Counted from the first letter of the stretch, positions 16,365 to 25,725 are shown. The stretch: DNA of 36,879 bases from Chloroflexota bacterium (GCA_016865855.1 VGNX01000014.1:1-36879); one strand, 5' to 3'. The notes: a model not told the origin generated them from the sequence alone. Numbers and translations: made by a program.

Positions 16365-19085
16365 TTATCTGCCTGGTCCTTCTTTCTCCTGCCACCTTAT
16401 AATGGCTTTAGCTATCTCGAGAACCGGGAATATGCTCCCAGCGAGAAGGATAACTGCCAGCCATTCAAAGACACTCAGAGGATACGTATTGAACACTGCC
16501 TCAAAGAATGGCACTTCAATAACTATGTACAGTAACACGACCTCCCAAAGTATAGCGAGATTTAGCCACTTATTCTTGAACATGCCAATCTCAAATATAG
16601 ACTTCTTGTCAGAACGGAAATTGTAAGCTTTGAAAAATTGAATCAGAACCAGGCAAAGGAAGCAAAGGCATTGTGCCTCCATCATGCTTTTGCCTGCATC
16701 CAGTGCCCACTTAAATATCGCCAAGTTCACTATAGCCGACCATATACCACCGATAGACATGAGTGTCACAACCGGTTTCGTGAAAATGCCTTGACCTCGA
16801 GGACGTGGCTTCTGTCTCATAATATCTGGTTCGGCAGGGTCTACAGACAGGGCAAGCGCTGGTAAACCATCAGTAGCTAGGTTCACATACAAAATCTGGA
16901 CGGCGATAAGAGGTATGGCTCCAGGAGGTAACCCGATTAATGGTCCAAAAAGAATAGCAACCGCCATCAGCAATATTTCACCGAGATTGGAGGAAAGTAG
17001 ATACATCAAGTATTTTTTAATATTACTGAAAATGCCTCGCCCTTCTTCTACAGCAGCTACAATGGAGGCAAAATTGTCATCGGTTAGTATAATATCTGCT
17101 GCTTCTTTGCTAACATCAGTACCAGTTATACCCATAGCCACACCGATGTCAGCCTTTTTGAGTGCCGGGGCATCATTCACCCCATCTCCGGTCATAGCTA
17201 CCACGTGTCCTTTCTTGACTAAGGCTTCTATCACGCGGAGCTTATGGGCAGGAGAAACCCGAGCATAGACTTCTATCTTCTCTATCAGAGCTTCAAATTC
17301 CTCGTCGCTCAGGTTGTCGATTTCAGCCCCTGTTAGGGCAACACCTTCTTTGAGTATACCTAATTCTTTGGCAATAGCAACTGCAGTTAGCTTATGGTCA
17401 CCGGTTATCATTACTGACCTAATGCCAGCTTGGTCACAGAGCTTTACTGCTTCCTTAACTTCTTCACGAGGTGGGTCAATCATACCAGCAAGGCCAACAA
17501 AAACCATATCTTGTTCTACGCCATCAGTTGGGCCAGCGGTATCAGTAAGCCGTTTATATGCCAGCCCAAGGACACGGAGAGCATCCTCTGCCATCTCTTG
17601 AGCAACCGACATGATAGTTTTCCTGTCTTCGTGAGCTAGTTCTTTTTCCTTTCCATCCCGGTAAATGCGGCTACAAGAACTTAAGATTACCTCAGGTGCC
17701 CCTTTGGAGTAGGCAATCTTACCTTGGGGCGTTTGATAGACAGTGGTCATCCTCTTCGTCTCTGAGGAGAAAGGAATTTCGTGGATGCGAGGGAATTGGC
17801 TTTGAAGTTTCTCTTGCCACAAACCGGCCTTAGCCGCTGTTACTACCAAAGCACCCTCGGTAGGGTCGCCTTTGATTCTCCAAACACCATTGGCTGAAGT
17901 AAGAGACGTGTCATTGCACAGGCTACCTATCTGGAGCAGCATTTGTAAGGCAGTGTCTCCTTCAGTGTTCAGAGCTTTGCCGTCAAGATGAAACTCACCT
18001 TTAGGTTCATAGCCGACGCCGGTGATATCAATTAGCTTGCCGTCCACATAAAGGCGACGTATTGTCATCTGGTCCTGTGTCAGCGTGCCGGTTTTATCCG
18101 AGCAAATAAATGTGGTGCAGCCAAGGGCCTCCACTGCCGGGAGCTTTCTGACTAGGGCATGGCGTCGCACCATTCTCTGGACGCCAAGGGCCAGCGAGAT
18201 GGTGACTACGGCAGGCAAGGCTTCAGGAACGGCGGCTACAGCCAGACTTACCCCCCAGATGAGCATCTCCAAAATCTCATGCCCTCTCAAAACTCCAATT
18301 CCGGCTAGAGTGAAACATAGAGCTAAAGCGCCGATGCCAATCCACTTTCCCAACTTATCGAGGTTAATCTGGAGAGGAGTTTGTTCCTTCTCGACCTCTT
18401 GAAGCATGGCAGCAATCTTGCCGAATTCCGTCGCCATACCGGTAGCTGTAACAACCGCTGTGCCCCTGCCATAAACAGCTGCCGTTCCCATAAAGGCAAT
18501 GTTCTTTCTGTCACTAATGCTCACTTCCCTTGGCAATACCCTGTCTGTCTTTTCCACGGGAACCGATTCCCCAGTCAGGGGAGCTTCGTCTGTTCTTAAA
18601 TTAACAGCTTCGATAAGACGGCAGTCCGCCGGTATCCGGTCACCGGTTCTGAGGATGATTATGTCCCCGGGGACTAGCTCTCGAGAGGGTATTTCCGTTT
18701 CCTCACGGCCTCGTAGCACTGATGCCATAGGGGCTGCCATTCTTTTCAGCGCTTCCATAGCCCGTTCAGCTCTGTATTCCTGCACAAATCCCAAGCCAGT
18801 AGCAAAGAGAATGATGACGAAGATAACAATGGCATCAGCTACTTCACCCATAATAGCTGACAGGGCTACAGCAACAAGGAGGATAATAATTAGAAAGTTC
18901 TTAAATTGTTCCAGGAAGATTATCCAGGGAGAGATTTTTTCCTTCTCAGCCAGCTCGTTAGGACCAAACGCATCTAGTCGACGTTGAGCCTCTTCTTGAC
19001 TTAAGCCATCACGTTTTGAGTTTAAGGCAGTCAGAACTTCGGGGGTTTCTAAATTATGCCAATCCTTGGTTGCATAATTTATCAT
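16365..19085 (-). CDS. Ca2+-transporting P2A-type ATPase (SERCA/PMR-like)
   Basis: 906 residues. Motifs in order: L-T-G-E-S-V-P-V-E-K, the M4 P-E-A-L-P (Glu288), D-K-T-G-T-L-T (Asp330), M-I-T-G-D-H-K and T-G-D-G-V-N-D-A-P. The M5 segment S-S-N-L-G-E and the M6 segment N-L-A-T-D-G-L-P keep the Asn, Glu, Asn, Thr and Asp that coordinate Ca2+ in SERCA. Ca2+ export is thus well supported. An ATG after GGAGG starts the gene. It lies 54 bases after the CaCA antiporter gene on the same strand. Confidence 0.92.
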   Translation of the reverse strand: MINYATKDWHNLETPEVLTALNSKRDGLSQEEAQRRLDAFGPNELAEKEKISPWIIFLEQFKNFLIIILLVAVALSAIMGEVADAIVIFVIILFATGLGFVQEYRAERAMEALKRMAAPMASVLRGREETEIPSRELVPGDIIILRTGDRIPADCRLIEAVNLRTDEAPLTGESVPVEKTDRVLPREVSISDRKNIAFMGTAAVYGRGTAVVTATGMATEFGKIAAMLQEVEKEQTPLQINLDKLGKWIGIGALALCFTLAGIGVLRGHEILEMLIWGVSLAVAAVPEALPAVVTISLALGVQRMVRRHALVRKLPAVEALGCTTFICSDKTGTLTQDQMTIRRLYVDGKLIDITGVGYEPKGEFHLDGKALNTEGDTALQMLLQIGSLCNDTSLTSANGVWRIKGDPTEGALVVTAAKAGLWQEKLQSQFPRIHEIPFSSETKRMTTVYQTPQGKIAYSKGAPEVILSSCSRIYRDGKEKELAHEDRKTIMSVAQEMAEDALRVLGLAYKRLTDTAGPTDGVEQDMVFVGLAGMIDPPREEVKEAVKLCDQAGIRSVMITGDHKLTAVAIAKELGILKEGVALTGAEIDNLSDEEFEALIEKIEVYARVSPAHKLRVIEALVKKGHVVAMTGDGVNDAPALKKADIGVAMGITGTDVSKEAADIILTDDNFASIVAAVEEGRGIFSNIKKYLMYLLSSNLGEILLMAVAILFGPLIGLPPGAIPLIAVQILYVNLATDGLPALALSVDPAEPDIMRQKPRPRGQGIFTKPVVTLMSIGGIWSAIVNLAIFKWALDAGKSMMEAQCLCFLCLVLIQFFKAYNFRSDKKSIFEIGMFKNKWLNLAILWEVVLLYIVIEVPFFEAVFNTYPLSVFEWLAVILLAGSIFPVLEIAKAIIRWQEKEGPGR

Positions 19086-19139
19086 TCTCCAGAGCCTCCT
19101 TTATCTCTGCATATATTAGCCTGTTAAGCTCTAAAAGGC

Positions 19140-20156
19140 CTATTGTTGACTTATAGTAAAGTTAACATAAGCCCACAAAAGAAAGATGCCAATTAGTGCC
19201 AAAGAATACCAACTTGCCCTAAGAGGCGTCTTGCGCTGTGGGCGAGACATAAGTCCGGCAATAACTACCCCGGTCATTAGCATCACCACCAAAGCGGTAA
19301 AAACATGAGTTTGTGATACCGCAGCCAATATTGGTCCTTCAGTATAAAAAATGTCATCTATGCCGATGATTACCATGTTAAAGAGATTGCTCCCTATCAT
19401 ATTAACCACGCATAAGTCTACAGCTCCCAAGCGTAACGCTGAGAAAGACACAGTGATTTCGGGTAAGGTGGTGGCAAAGGCAATAAACAAACTGCCAACA
19501 AAAGTTTGCCCCCAGCCAGTAACCTCTGCCATCTCATCACCTATAAAAGCGAGCCATGTCCCAGCACCGACGATAACAATAGCGGACAAAGCGTAGTAAA
19601 GAAAGGCGCGTTTTAAGGGGATATTTTCATATTTAGCAGCTACCTCAATGTCAGAGTAAAACTGAGTTTGCGCCTGCCTCTCATAGTTCAATATCATCCT
19701 GGCCATAAGTACATATAAAATGAAGATAACAGGGGTATAGATTCCCACCCAACCAATTGCCAGAGGGGAGAGAAAGAGACTAACAAGTAAACAAGCAGAT
19801 GGAAAGGCAATCATGATTAAGCTCAGTCCAGCAACAAGACTGTGCCCCGATCTCGCTGCAGTTAGCAGAGGGCCATGCCGATAGGCAATGTCAAGCAGAG
19901 CCAAATTAAGAAGGTTAAAGGCGTTAGCACCAAACAGGTTGCCTACAGTTAAATCGGGTGCTTTCAGCAGAGCTACCGCACTTATACCGGTAAAAAGTTC
20001 AGGCAGAGACGTAGCTAGAGCTACCAGTACTACACCAATCCATAACCCACCCAGCCCAGTTTTTTCAGCAATAACATCACCGTACTTGGCTACCTTCATC
20101 CCAGCAAAAAAGATGAGTAATATGCAGACAGCAAATTTTGCCCAAATTAAAATCAC
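19140..20156 (-). CDS. Na+/Ca2+ exchanger-type cation antiporter (CaCA family)
   Basis: 338 residues with about ten hydrophobic segments. The two alpha repeats are clear. The first has A-L-A-T-S-L-P-E-L-F-T-G and G-N-L-F-G-A-N. The second has A-F-A-T-T-L-P-E-I-T-V-S and N-M-I-G-S-N-L-F-N-M. Both keep the ion-binding Glu in L-P-E. In the first repeat G-A-N replaces the usual G-S-N. The GTG start at 20156 has only a weak ribosome site. It lies 45 bases after oadB, so a Na+ gradient made by the decarboxylase could drive Ca2+ export here; that link is inference. Confidence 0.88.
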   Translation of the reverse strand: MILIWAKFAVCILLIFFAGMKVAKYGDVIAEKTGLGGLWIGVVLVALATSLPELFTGISAVALLKAPDLTVGNLFGANAFNLLNLALLDIAYRHGPLLTAARSGHSLVAGLSLIMIAFPSACLLVSLFLSPLAIGWVGIYTPVIFILYVLMARMILNYERQAQTQFYSDIEVAAKYENIPLKRAFLYYALSAIVIVGAGTWLAFIGDEMAEVTGWGQTFVGSLFIAFATTLPEITVSFSALRLGAVDLCVVNMIGSNLFNMVIIGIDDIFYTEGPILAAVSQTHVFTALVVMLMTGVVIAGLMSRPQRKTPLRASWYSLALIGIFLLWAYVNFTISQQ

Positions 20157-20201
20157 TTTTGTGTCTTCTTTTCCGAAAGATACAAATTATATCCTAAAGA
20201 A

Positions 20202-21344
20202 TCACGAGAAAATAGGTACCAGCATCAGCATGGCTCCGCCAGCTACCACTGAGGCTATTTGTCCAGCGGTATTAACTCCAGCAGCGTGCATCAGAAGATG
20301 GTTTTGAGGGTTAGCTTTCAAACCTTCTTTCTGAACTACTCTGGCTGACATAGGAAAGGCTGATATACCCGCGGCACCAATCAGAGGGTTAATCTTTCGA
20401 CCAGATAGGATATACATTATCTTCCCGAAGATAACACCGGCAGCAGTATCCAGTGCGAAGGCAATTATACCCATAACAAAGATTATAATTGTCTCGAGCT
20501 TGAGGAACTGAGAAGCTACCATCATCCCACCTACGGTAAGGCCTAACATAATAGTCACAATGTTGGCCAGTTCATTCTGAGCTGTCAGTGAAAGTCTCTC
20601 AACCACTCCGCACTCTCGAATTACATTGCCGAACATGAGACAGCCTATAAGTGGTGTAGCTTTTGGAGCTATCAAGCCTACTATCAGTATGGTAACTATG
20701 GGGAAGATAATCTTTGTCCTTTGTGATACCGCATCTGTTTTAATAGGCATTTCTACGAGTCTTTCTGCCTTAGTAGTCAACCATTTCATTATCGGTGGCT
20801 GGATAATGGGCACCAAGGCCATGTAAGAGTAAGCTGCTACCACAATAGCTGCGGCATACTTAGATTCGAACATAGTAGACACGTAAATTGAAGTAGGGCC
20901 GTCAGCCGAACCGATTATGCCGATGGAGGCAGCGTCCTTCAGGCTGAAGTTCATAATTTGAAGCCAACCATCACCGAGCAAGTAGGCTAAGAAAAAGGTG
21001 CCGAAGATACCAAACTGGGCTGCAGCACCGAGGAGGATAGTATAGGGTCTCTCCAGGAAGGGACCGAAATCTATCATGGCTCCTATGCCAATGAAGATAA
21101 GGAGAGGGAAGAGCGCAGTTTTAATCCCGGCTTCCCTTAAAACGGCAAAAAGCCCACCTTCGTCAACCAGGCCACTCAACGGGATGTTAGCCAGCAAAAT
21201 TCCACTGCCAATGGGTATTAGTATCACCGGCTCCACATTCTTAGCGGTGCCTAGATAGATAAGAAACCCACCGATAGCTAGCATTATGACTATTTGCCAG
21301 TTAAGGTTGAGGAACCCAAGAAACTCGCCAGCGGCTATGTCCAT
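20202..21344 (-). CDS. oadB: Na+-translocating decarboxylase beta subunit (OadB/GcdB/MmdB family)
   Basis: The membrane core of biotin-dependent Na+ pumps: it decarboxylates carboxybiotin and exports Na+. 380 residues, many hydrophobic segments. Signature motifs are G-I-G-A-M-I-D-F-G-P (86-95), I-G-S-A-D-G-P-T-S-I-Y (145-154), T-V-G-G-M-M and P-L-I-G-A-A-G-I-S-A-F-P-M. The carboxyltransferase (alpha) and biotin carrier subunits are not in the window. The substrate (oxaloacetate, methylmalonyl-CoA or glutaconyl-CoA) therefore cannot be told from the beta subunit alone. The small oadG-like gene sits just upstream. Confidence 0.92.
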   Translation of the reverse strand: MDIAAGEFLGFLNLNWQIVIMLAIGGFLIYLGTAKNVEPVILIPIGSGILLANIPLSGLVDEGGLFAVLREAGIKTALFPLLIFIGIGAMIDFGPFLERPYTILLGAAAQFGIFGTFFLAYLLGDGWLQIMNFSLKDAASIGIIGSADGPTSIYVSTMFESKYAAAIVVAAYSYMALVPIIQPPIMKWLTTKAERLVEMPIKTDAVSQRTKIIFPIVTILIVGLIAPKATPLIGCLMFGNVIRECGVVERLSLTAQNELANIVTIMLGLTVGGMMVASQFLKLETIIIFVMGIIAFALDTAAGVIFGKIMYILSGRKINPLIGAAGISAFPMSARVVQKEGLKANPQNHLLMHAAGVNTAGQIASVVAGGAMLMLVPIFS

Positions 21345-21347
21345 TAG

Positions 21348-21467
21348 CTAATCCTTCTCCTCGGGCTTAATCAATCTATTGAGCAAGGTCATCACACCCA
21401 GCAGTATCCCCAGCACGGCGAAGATGATTGCCATTCCCAGCAGAACTATCCACAAAGCATCTACCAT
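21348..21467 (-). CDS. oadG: OadG-like gamma subunit of a Na+-pumping decarboxylase (39 residues)
   Basis: ATG at 21467, TAG ending at 21348. The protein begins MVDALWIVLLGMAIIFAVLG, so it is one hydrophobic helix with the G-M-A-I-I-F pattern of the OadG family. A charged tail (K-P-E-E-K-D) follows. It overlaps nothing and ends three bases before the oadB start, so translation is coupled. OadG proteins anchor the alpha subunit to the membrane and may bind Zn2+. Short length and family recognition by eye limit certainty. Confidence 0.62.
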   Translation of the reverse strand: MVDALWIVLLGMAIIFAVLGILLGVMTLLNRLIKPEEKD

Positions 21468-21588
21468 TTCAATATCCCAGATTGGGGTACCTCTGATTTG
21501 CTCGGAGACTACACAGAACCAGGTTCGTAAAGTGACATCATATCATAAGATACTTTTCCTTGTAAATACATCTGACTCTTTTATTTTC

Positions 21589-21624
21589 TGTCATTCTGAG
21601 GGAACGAAGCGACCGAAGAATCTC
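21589..21624. repeat. Dispersed TGTCATTCTGAG...GAAGAATCTC repeat, copy 1
   Basis: TGTCATTCTGAG (21589-21600) and CGAAGAATCTC (21614-21624) match the same words in the repeat block at 31523-31611. The element sits in the 318-base gap between oadG and tRNA-Ser. It is presumably one member of a genome-wide family of short palindromic repeats. Confidence 0.6.
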
Positions 21625-21645
21625 GTCTACGGTAAATTCTTTGAG

Positions 21646-21696
21646 CTACATGTAGGGGCAGACCTTCAGGCCTGTCCGCATTTGGACGGGGCTACA
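21646..21696. repeat. Second short palindromic repeat in the oadG/tRNA-Ser gap
   Basis: TGTAG (21651-21655) and CTACA (21692-21696) bracket a GC-rich segment with CAGGCCTG and GTCC/GGAC inverted repeats. CTACATGTAG (21646-21655) is a perfect 10-base palindrome. It looks like a compact dispersed hairpin element. No coding function is evident. Confidence 0.45.
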
Positions 21697-21748
21697 GACC
21701 TGTCTCTGCTCAGGGCAATGCCTATAGACACTTTCGTGCAATCTGACT

Positions 21749-21776
21749 TTGCCTTCAAAGACAGGAATTGTATAAT
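21749..21776 (+). promoter_or_regulatory. Promoter of the tRNA-Ser pair
   Basis: TTGCCT (21749-21754), a 16-base spacer and TATAAT (21771-21776), nine bases before the first tRNA. The perfect -10 box makes this a strong call. Confidence 0.75.
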
Positions 21777-21785
21777 GTTAGGCGC

Positions 21786-21872
21786 GGAGAGGTGTCCGAG
21801 TGGTTTATGGTGCCGCTCTCGAAAAGCGGTGGGCGATGAGCCTCGTGGGTTCGAATCCCACCCTCTCCGCCA
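21786..21872 (+). tRNA. tRNA-Ser (CGA)
   Basis: Acceptor GGAGAGG pairs with CCTCTCC. The anticodon stem CCGCT/AGCGG encloses CTCGAAA, giving CGA. A long variable arm and a T arm GTGGGTTCGAATCCCAC follow. G discriminator and CCA are encoded. Length 87 bases. Confidence 0.97.
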
Positions 21873-21878
21873 AGCTCT

Positions 21879-21967
<89 letters not shown>

Positions 21968-21985
21968 AAACTTTACTCACAAGCG

Positions 21986-22014
21986 TTGTTCACCTATCTT
22001 GCCTATGCTACAAT
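21986..22014 (+). promoter_or_regulatory. Promoter of the dprA-topA operon
   Basis: TTGTTC (21986-21991), a 17-base spacer, then TACAAT (22009-22014). The dprA ATG is only 12 bases after the -10 box and there is no Shine-Dalgarno. A leaderless or near-leaderless message is likely. Confidence 0.55.
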
Positions 22015-22026
22015 GTTTCAACTCAG

Positions 22027-23148
22027 ATGGCGAGTACAGATGAGCTGAAATATTGGGTAGGCTTTTCCAAGATGCCCGGCATTGGTCGGGTGAAAATATC
22101 ACAGTTGCTTGAACACTTCACTACCATGGAGCATGCCTGGGAAGCCCCGGCTGGCGAGCTGAAAAGAACCGGGCTTGATTCAAAAACTGTAGATACCATC
22201 GTGAATTTGAGGCCCAGGATTTCTTTAGATGCTGAAATGGACGGATTGAAGCAGTATAAAGTGAAAGTGCTCACCTGTGATTCACCTGCCTATCCCCAAA
22301 GGCTGAAGGAAATCTATGATTATCCCCCAGTGCTTTATGTCAGAGGTAAGCTTCTGCCTGAAGATGAATGTTGTCTGGCTGTAGTTGGCACTCGTCGGGC
22401 TACCGTCTATGGACGTCAGGTAACTGAGGAAATTGTCAGTGACCTGGCCCGGAACAAAATCACAATTGTCAGTGGTCTGGCTAAAGGGATTGACTCTATA
22501 GCTCATCGTGCTGCGATTGAAGCCGGCGGCAGGACTATTGCTGTCTTCGCTTGCGGATTGGACATCGTTTACCCGGCAGAAAATGCCAAGCTGGCTCGCG
22601 AGGTTATGGAGTACGGTGCTTTAATAAGTGAATATCCTCTGGGCACTCGGCCTAAAGCTGATAATTTTCCCAGGCGCAACCGGATTATGAGCGGGCTGAG
22701 CCTCGGTGTGTTGGTGGTAGAAGCTGGAGAAAGCAGCGGAGCCTTAATCACGGCTAATCAGGCGCTGGAGCAGAACCGAGAGGTCTTCGCCGTCCCGGGC
22801 AGTATTCTATCTCCAGCCAGCAGAGGGACGAATCGTCTTATACAGGAGGGGGCGAAACTGGTCCGGAACTATGTTGATGTTTTAGAGGAGCTGAATTTAG
22901 CTATAATGGCCCAACAACTGGAGATGAAGGAACTATTGCCTGCCGACGACACTGAATCACTGTTGCTGAAGCAACTAAGCCGTGAGCCAACTCACATTGA
23001 TGAGATCTGTCGTAATAGCGGCCTAGCAGCGGCTCTGGTTGGCAGTGCCCTAACCGTGATGGAGCTTAAAGGGATGGTGAAGCAGGTCGGTGGCATGAAC
23101 TATGTGCTGGCTAGGGAGGCGAGTGAAGAATATCAAATGACAAGGTGA
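22027..23148 (+). CDS. dprA: DNA-processing protein DprA
   Basis: Loads RecA on incoming single-stranded DNA in transformation. 373 residues. Residues 1-70 contain helix-hairpin-helix features (M-P-G-I-G-R-V-K). The Rossmann-like core has V-V-G-T-R-R-A-T, S-G-L-A-K-G-I-D-S-I-A-H and F-P-R-R-N-R-I-M-S-G. S-S-G-A-L-I-T-A and F-A-V-P-G-S follow. A winged-helix domain ends it. I start at ATG 22027. The open frame runs much further left but crosses both tRNA genes, which cannot be translated. One base separates it from topA. Confidence 0.95.
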   Translation: MASTDELKYWVGFSKMPGIGRVKISQLLEHFTTMEHAWEAPAGELKRTGLDSKTVDTIVNLRPRISLDAEMDGLKQYKVKVLTCDSPAYPQRLKEIYDYPPVLYVRGKLLPEDECCLAVVGTRRATVYGRQVTEEIVSDLARNKITIVSGLAKGIDSIAHRAAIEAGGRTIAVFACGLDIVYPAENAKLAREVMEYGALISEYPLGTRPKADNFPRRNRIMSGLSLGVLVVEAGESSGALITANQALEQNREVFAVPGSILSPASRGTNRLIQEGAKLVRNYVDVLEELNLAIMAQQLEMKELLPADDTESLLLKQLSREPTHIDEICRNSGLAAALVGSALTVMELKGMVKQVGGMNYVLAREASEEYQMTR

Positions 23149-23149
23149 T

Positions 23150-25288
23150 ATGGCAGTGAAACTCGTTATTGTTGAATCACCAGCCAAGGCAAGGACTATA
23201 AGCAGTATCTTAGGCACAGGTTATACTATCAAGGCGACCCTGGGGCATGTGCGTGACCTACCCAGAAGCGAATTGGGTATAGATATAGCCAATGACTTCG
23301 CTCCCAGATATGTCGTTATCAAGCAGAGAAAAGAGGTGATCGGTGAGCTAAAGAAGTCGGCTGAAGGTGTTTCAGCGATTTATCTAGCTACTGACCCTGA
23401 CCGTGAGGGAGAGGCAATTTCCTGGCATCTGGTCGAGGCCATTAAGTTAGATAAGAGCGAACTATCTATCCACCGGGTTGTCTTTCACGAGATAACCAAA
23501 GAGGCGGTAGAAAAGGCTTTCCATCATCCTCGCTCTATTGACATGAATTTAGTCGATGCCCAACAGGCGCGCCGTCTCCTAGACAGATTGGTTGGTTATA
23601 AGTTGAGCCCGTTGTTGTGGCGGAAGGTGCAAAGAGGGCTTTCTGCAGGTAGGGTTCAATCAGCAGCCTTGAGAATAATCGTTGACCGCGAGCGGGAGAT
23701 ACAGAATTTTGTTTGCACGGAGTACTGGACTATCGAGGCTGAATTAGCCAAGAGCTTGCCAGAAGCTCAGAAGTCCGGTTTCAGAGCATTGTTTATAGGC
23801 CTGGCTGACGGCACAAAGTTGGAGATACCTAATCAACAGGAAGCCCAGAGGGTTGAAAGCGAGCTGAGGAAAGCTGATTATGCGGTTAAAAAGATAGCAG
23901 TAAAAGAGGTAGCTCGTCAACCGGCACCGCCGTTTATCACCAGCACCCTGCAGCAGGAAGCCTGGCGCAAGCTGCGGTTCACCGCTCAACGCACTATGCT
24001 TATCGCCCAGCAGCTTTACGAAGGTATACCCTTGGGTGAAGAGGGCTCGGTGGGGCTGATTACCTATATGCGCACCGATTCCACTCATGTAGCTGCTAGC
24101 GCCATAGCGGAGACCAGAGATTTTATTACTAGCAAATATGGTGCTCGTTTTGTGCCTCCGCATCCGCGTTCTTTTGTCAAGAGGGGCAAATGGGCACAAG
24201 AGGCGCATGAGGCTATTCGGCCGACAAAGATTCACCGGGAACCGGGCCAGATCCACTCCTACCTCAAGCCAGAGCAATTTAAGCTATACGAGCTTATCTG
24301 GAAGCGGATGGTGGCAAGCCAGATGGCGGCAGCCTCTCTGGATACCACCACTGTGGAAATAAACGCAAAATGTCCTGAACCCCAAAAGGCATATCTACTG
24401 AGAACAACCAGTTCTGTAGTCAAGTTTTCAGGTTTCATTGCTCTTTATAGTGAAGGCAAAGACGAGGACGGAGAAGAAGAAAAGGCAATTGCCCTACCTG
24501 AATTGAAAGTTGGCGACAAGTTAGTGTTATTGGACATCTTCCCGGAGCAGCGTTTTACCCAACCACCGCTTCGCTATACTGAGGCTACGTTGATAAAAGC
24601 GCTGGAACAAAGAGGAATCGGACGTCCAAGCACCTACGCCCCAATCCTATCGACTATCCAAGAAAGAGGCTATGTATATAAGGAGAATGGTAAGCTTTGT
24701 CCCGACGAAATAGGCTTAGTTGTGAATGACCTCTTGACTCAGCACTTCCCCAAAATTGTTGATCTGGATTTCACTGCTCAGCTTGAGGAAGAGCTGGATG
24801 AGATTGCTCGAGGCGAGAAGAGATGGGTGCCTGTTCTAAAAGACTTCTATACGCCTTTCGAGGAAACACTGAACCAAGCTTCTGAGAGGATAGAAAGGGT
24901 TAAGATTGCTAAGCCAACGGAGGAAATCTGTCCTGATTGTGGGCGTCCCATGGTATTGAAGACGGGGCGCTTTGGTAAGTTCGTAGCCTGTAGCGGTTAT
25001 CCTGATTGCAAAAAGACAATGCCCTTCGTTGTCAAAACTGGTGTCTCCTGCCCACAGTGTGGAAAAGAGTTAGTAGAGAGGACAACCAAGAAAAGGCGTA
25101 TTTTTTATGGTTGCAGCGGTTTCCCACAATGTAAATTTGCGGTTAACCGCAGGCCAGTTCCCCAACCTTGTCCTCAGTGCGGTAAGCTCCTCATTATATA
25201 TCGAGATGGCTGGGTGAAATGCACAAGCAAAGACTGTAAATATAAGGACAAACTGGATGAGTTAGAAAAGATAGGGGTGACATCATGA
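23150..25288 (+). CDS. topA: DNA topoisomerase I (type IA)
   Basis: Relaxes negative supercoils. 712 residues. The TOPRIM domain shows I-V-E-S-P-A-K-A and A-T-D-P-D-R-E-G-E-A (80-89). The active-site tyrosine is Tyr306 in I-T-Y-M-R-T-D-S-T. S-A-G-R-V-Q-S-A-A-L is at 165-174. The C-terminus carries three four-cysteine zinc-finger repeats (C-P-D-C-G, C-P-Q-C-G, C-P-Q-C-G), typical of bacterial TopA. The stop overlaps the aroQ ATG by four bases. Confidence 0.97.
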   Translation: MAVKLVIVESPAKARTISSILGTGYTIKATLGHVRDLPRSELGIDIANDFAPRYVVIKQRKEVIGELKKSAEGVSAIYLATDPDREGEAISWHLVEAIKLDKSELSIHRVVFHEITKEAVEKAFHHPRSIDMNLVDAQQARRLLDRLVGYKLSPLLWRKVQRGLSAGRVQSAALRIIVDREREIQNFVCTEYWTIEAELAKSLPEAQKSGFRALFIGLADGTKLEIPNQQEAQRVESELRKADYAVKKIAVKEVARQPAPPFITSTLQQEAWRKLRFTAQRTMLIAQQLYEGIPLGEEGSVGLITYMRTDSTHVAASAIAETRDFITSKYGARFVPPHPRSFVKRGKWAQEAHEAIRPTKIHREPGQIHSYLKPEQFKLYELIWKRMVASQMAAASLDTTTVEINAKCPEPQKAYLLRTTSSVVKFSGFIALYSEGKDEDGEEEKAIALPELKVGDKLVLLDIFPEQRFTQPPLRYTEATLIKALEQRGIGRPSTYAPILSTIQERGYVYKENGKLCPDEIGLVVNDLLTQHFPKIVDLDFTAQLEEELDEIARGEKRWVPVLKDFYTPFEETLNQASERIERVKIAKPTEEICPDCGRPMVLKTGRFGKFVACSGYPDCKKTMPFVVKTGVSCPQCGKELVERTTKKRRIFYGCSGFPQCKFAVNRRPVPQPCPQCGKLLIIYRDGWVKCTSKDCKYKDKLDELEKIGVTS

Positions 25289-25725
25289 AAATCATGGTTA
25301 TCAACGGACCGAACCTTAACATGTTGGGCAAGCGGAGTAAAGCTATCTACGGAGATAAGACTTTGTCCGAGCTTGATACCATTTTAAGGAAGGAAGGCGA
25401 GAGCCTGGGGATAGAAATAATTAGCTTTCAGTCCAACAGTGAGGGAGCACTTATTGACTTTGTACAGAAGCATTCTGTGAAGGCCAGCGGCATAATCATA
25501 AATCCCGGAGCACTCACCCATTATAGTTTTTCCTTACGGGATGCTTTGGCTGATAGTGGATTGCCAACTATCGAGGTTCATCTATCTAACATTTATGCTC
25601 GTGAAGAGTGGCGAGCGAAATCAGTGATTGCTCCCATTGCCAAAGGGCAAATCAGCGGGTTGGGTTGGCGGGGGTATGTTGCGGCGCTGCGAACTTTAGT
25701 TGGAGAACTGAAGAAAGAGACGTAA
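25285..25725 (+). CDS. aroQ: 3-dehydroquinate dehydratase, type II
   Basis: Third step of the shikimate pathway. The 146-residue length is normal. N-G-P-N-L-N-M-L-G-K-R opens the protein, the catalytic tyrosine is Tyr22, and I-I-N-P-G-A-L-T-H and the catalytic histidine His99 (E-V-H-L-S-N) follow. It overlaps topA by ATGA and ends two bases before pepP. Confidence 0.96.
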   Translation: MKIMVINGPNLNMLGKRSKAIYGDKTLSELDTILRKEGESLGIEIISFQSNSEGALIDFVQKHSVKASGIIINPGALTHYSFSLRDALADSGLPTIEVHLSNIYAREEWRAKSVIAPIAKGQISGLGWRGYVAALRTLVGELKKET

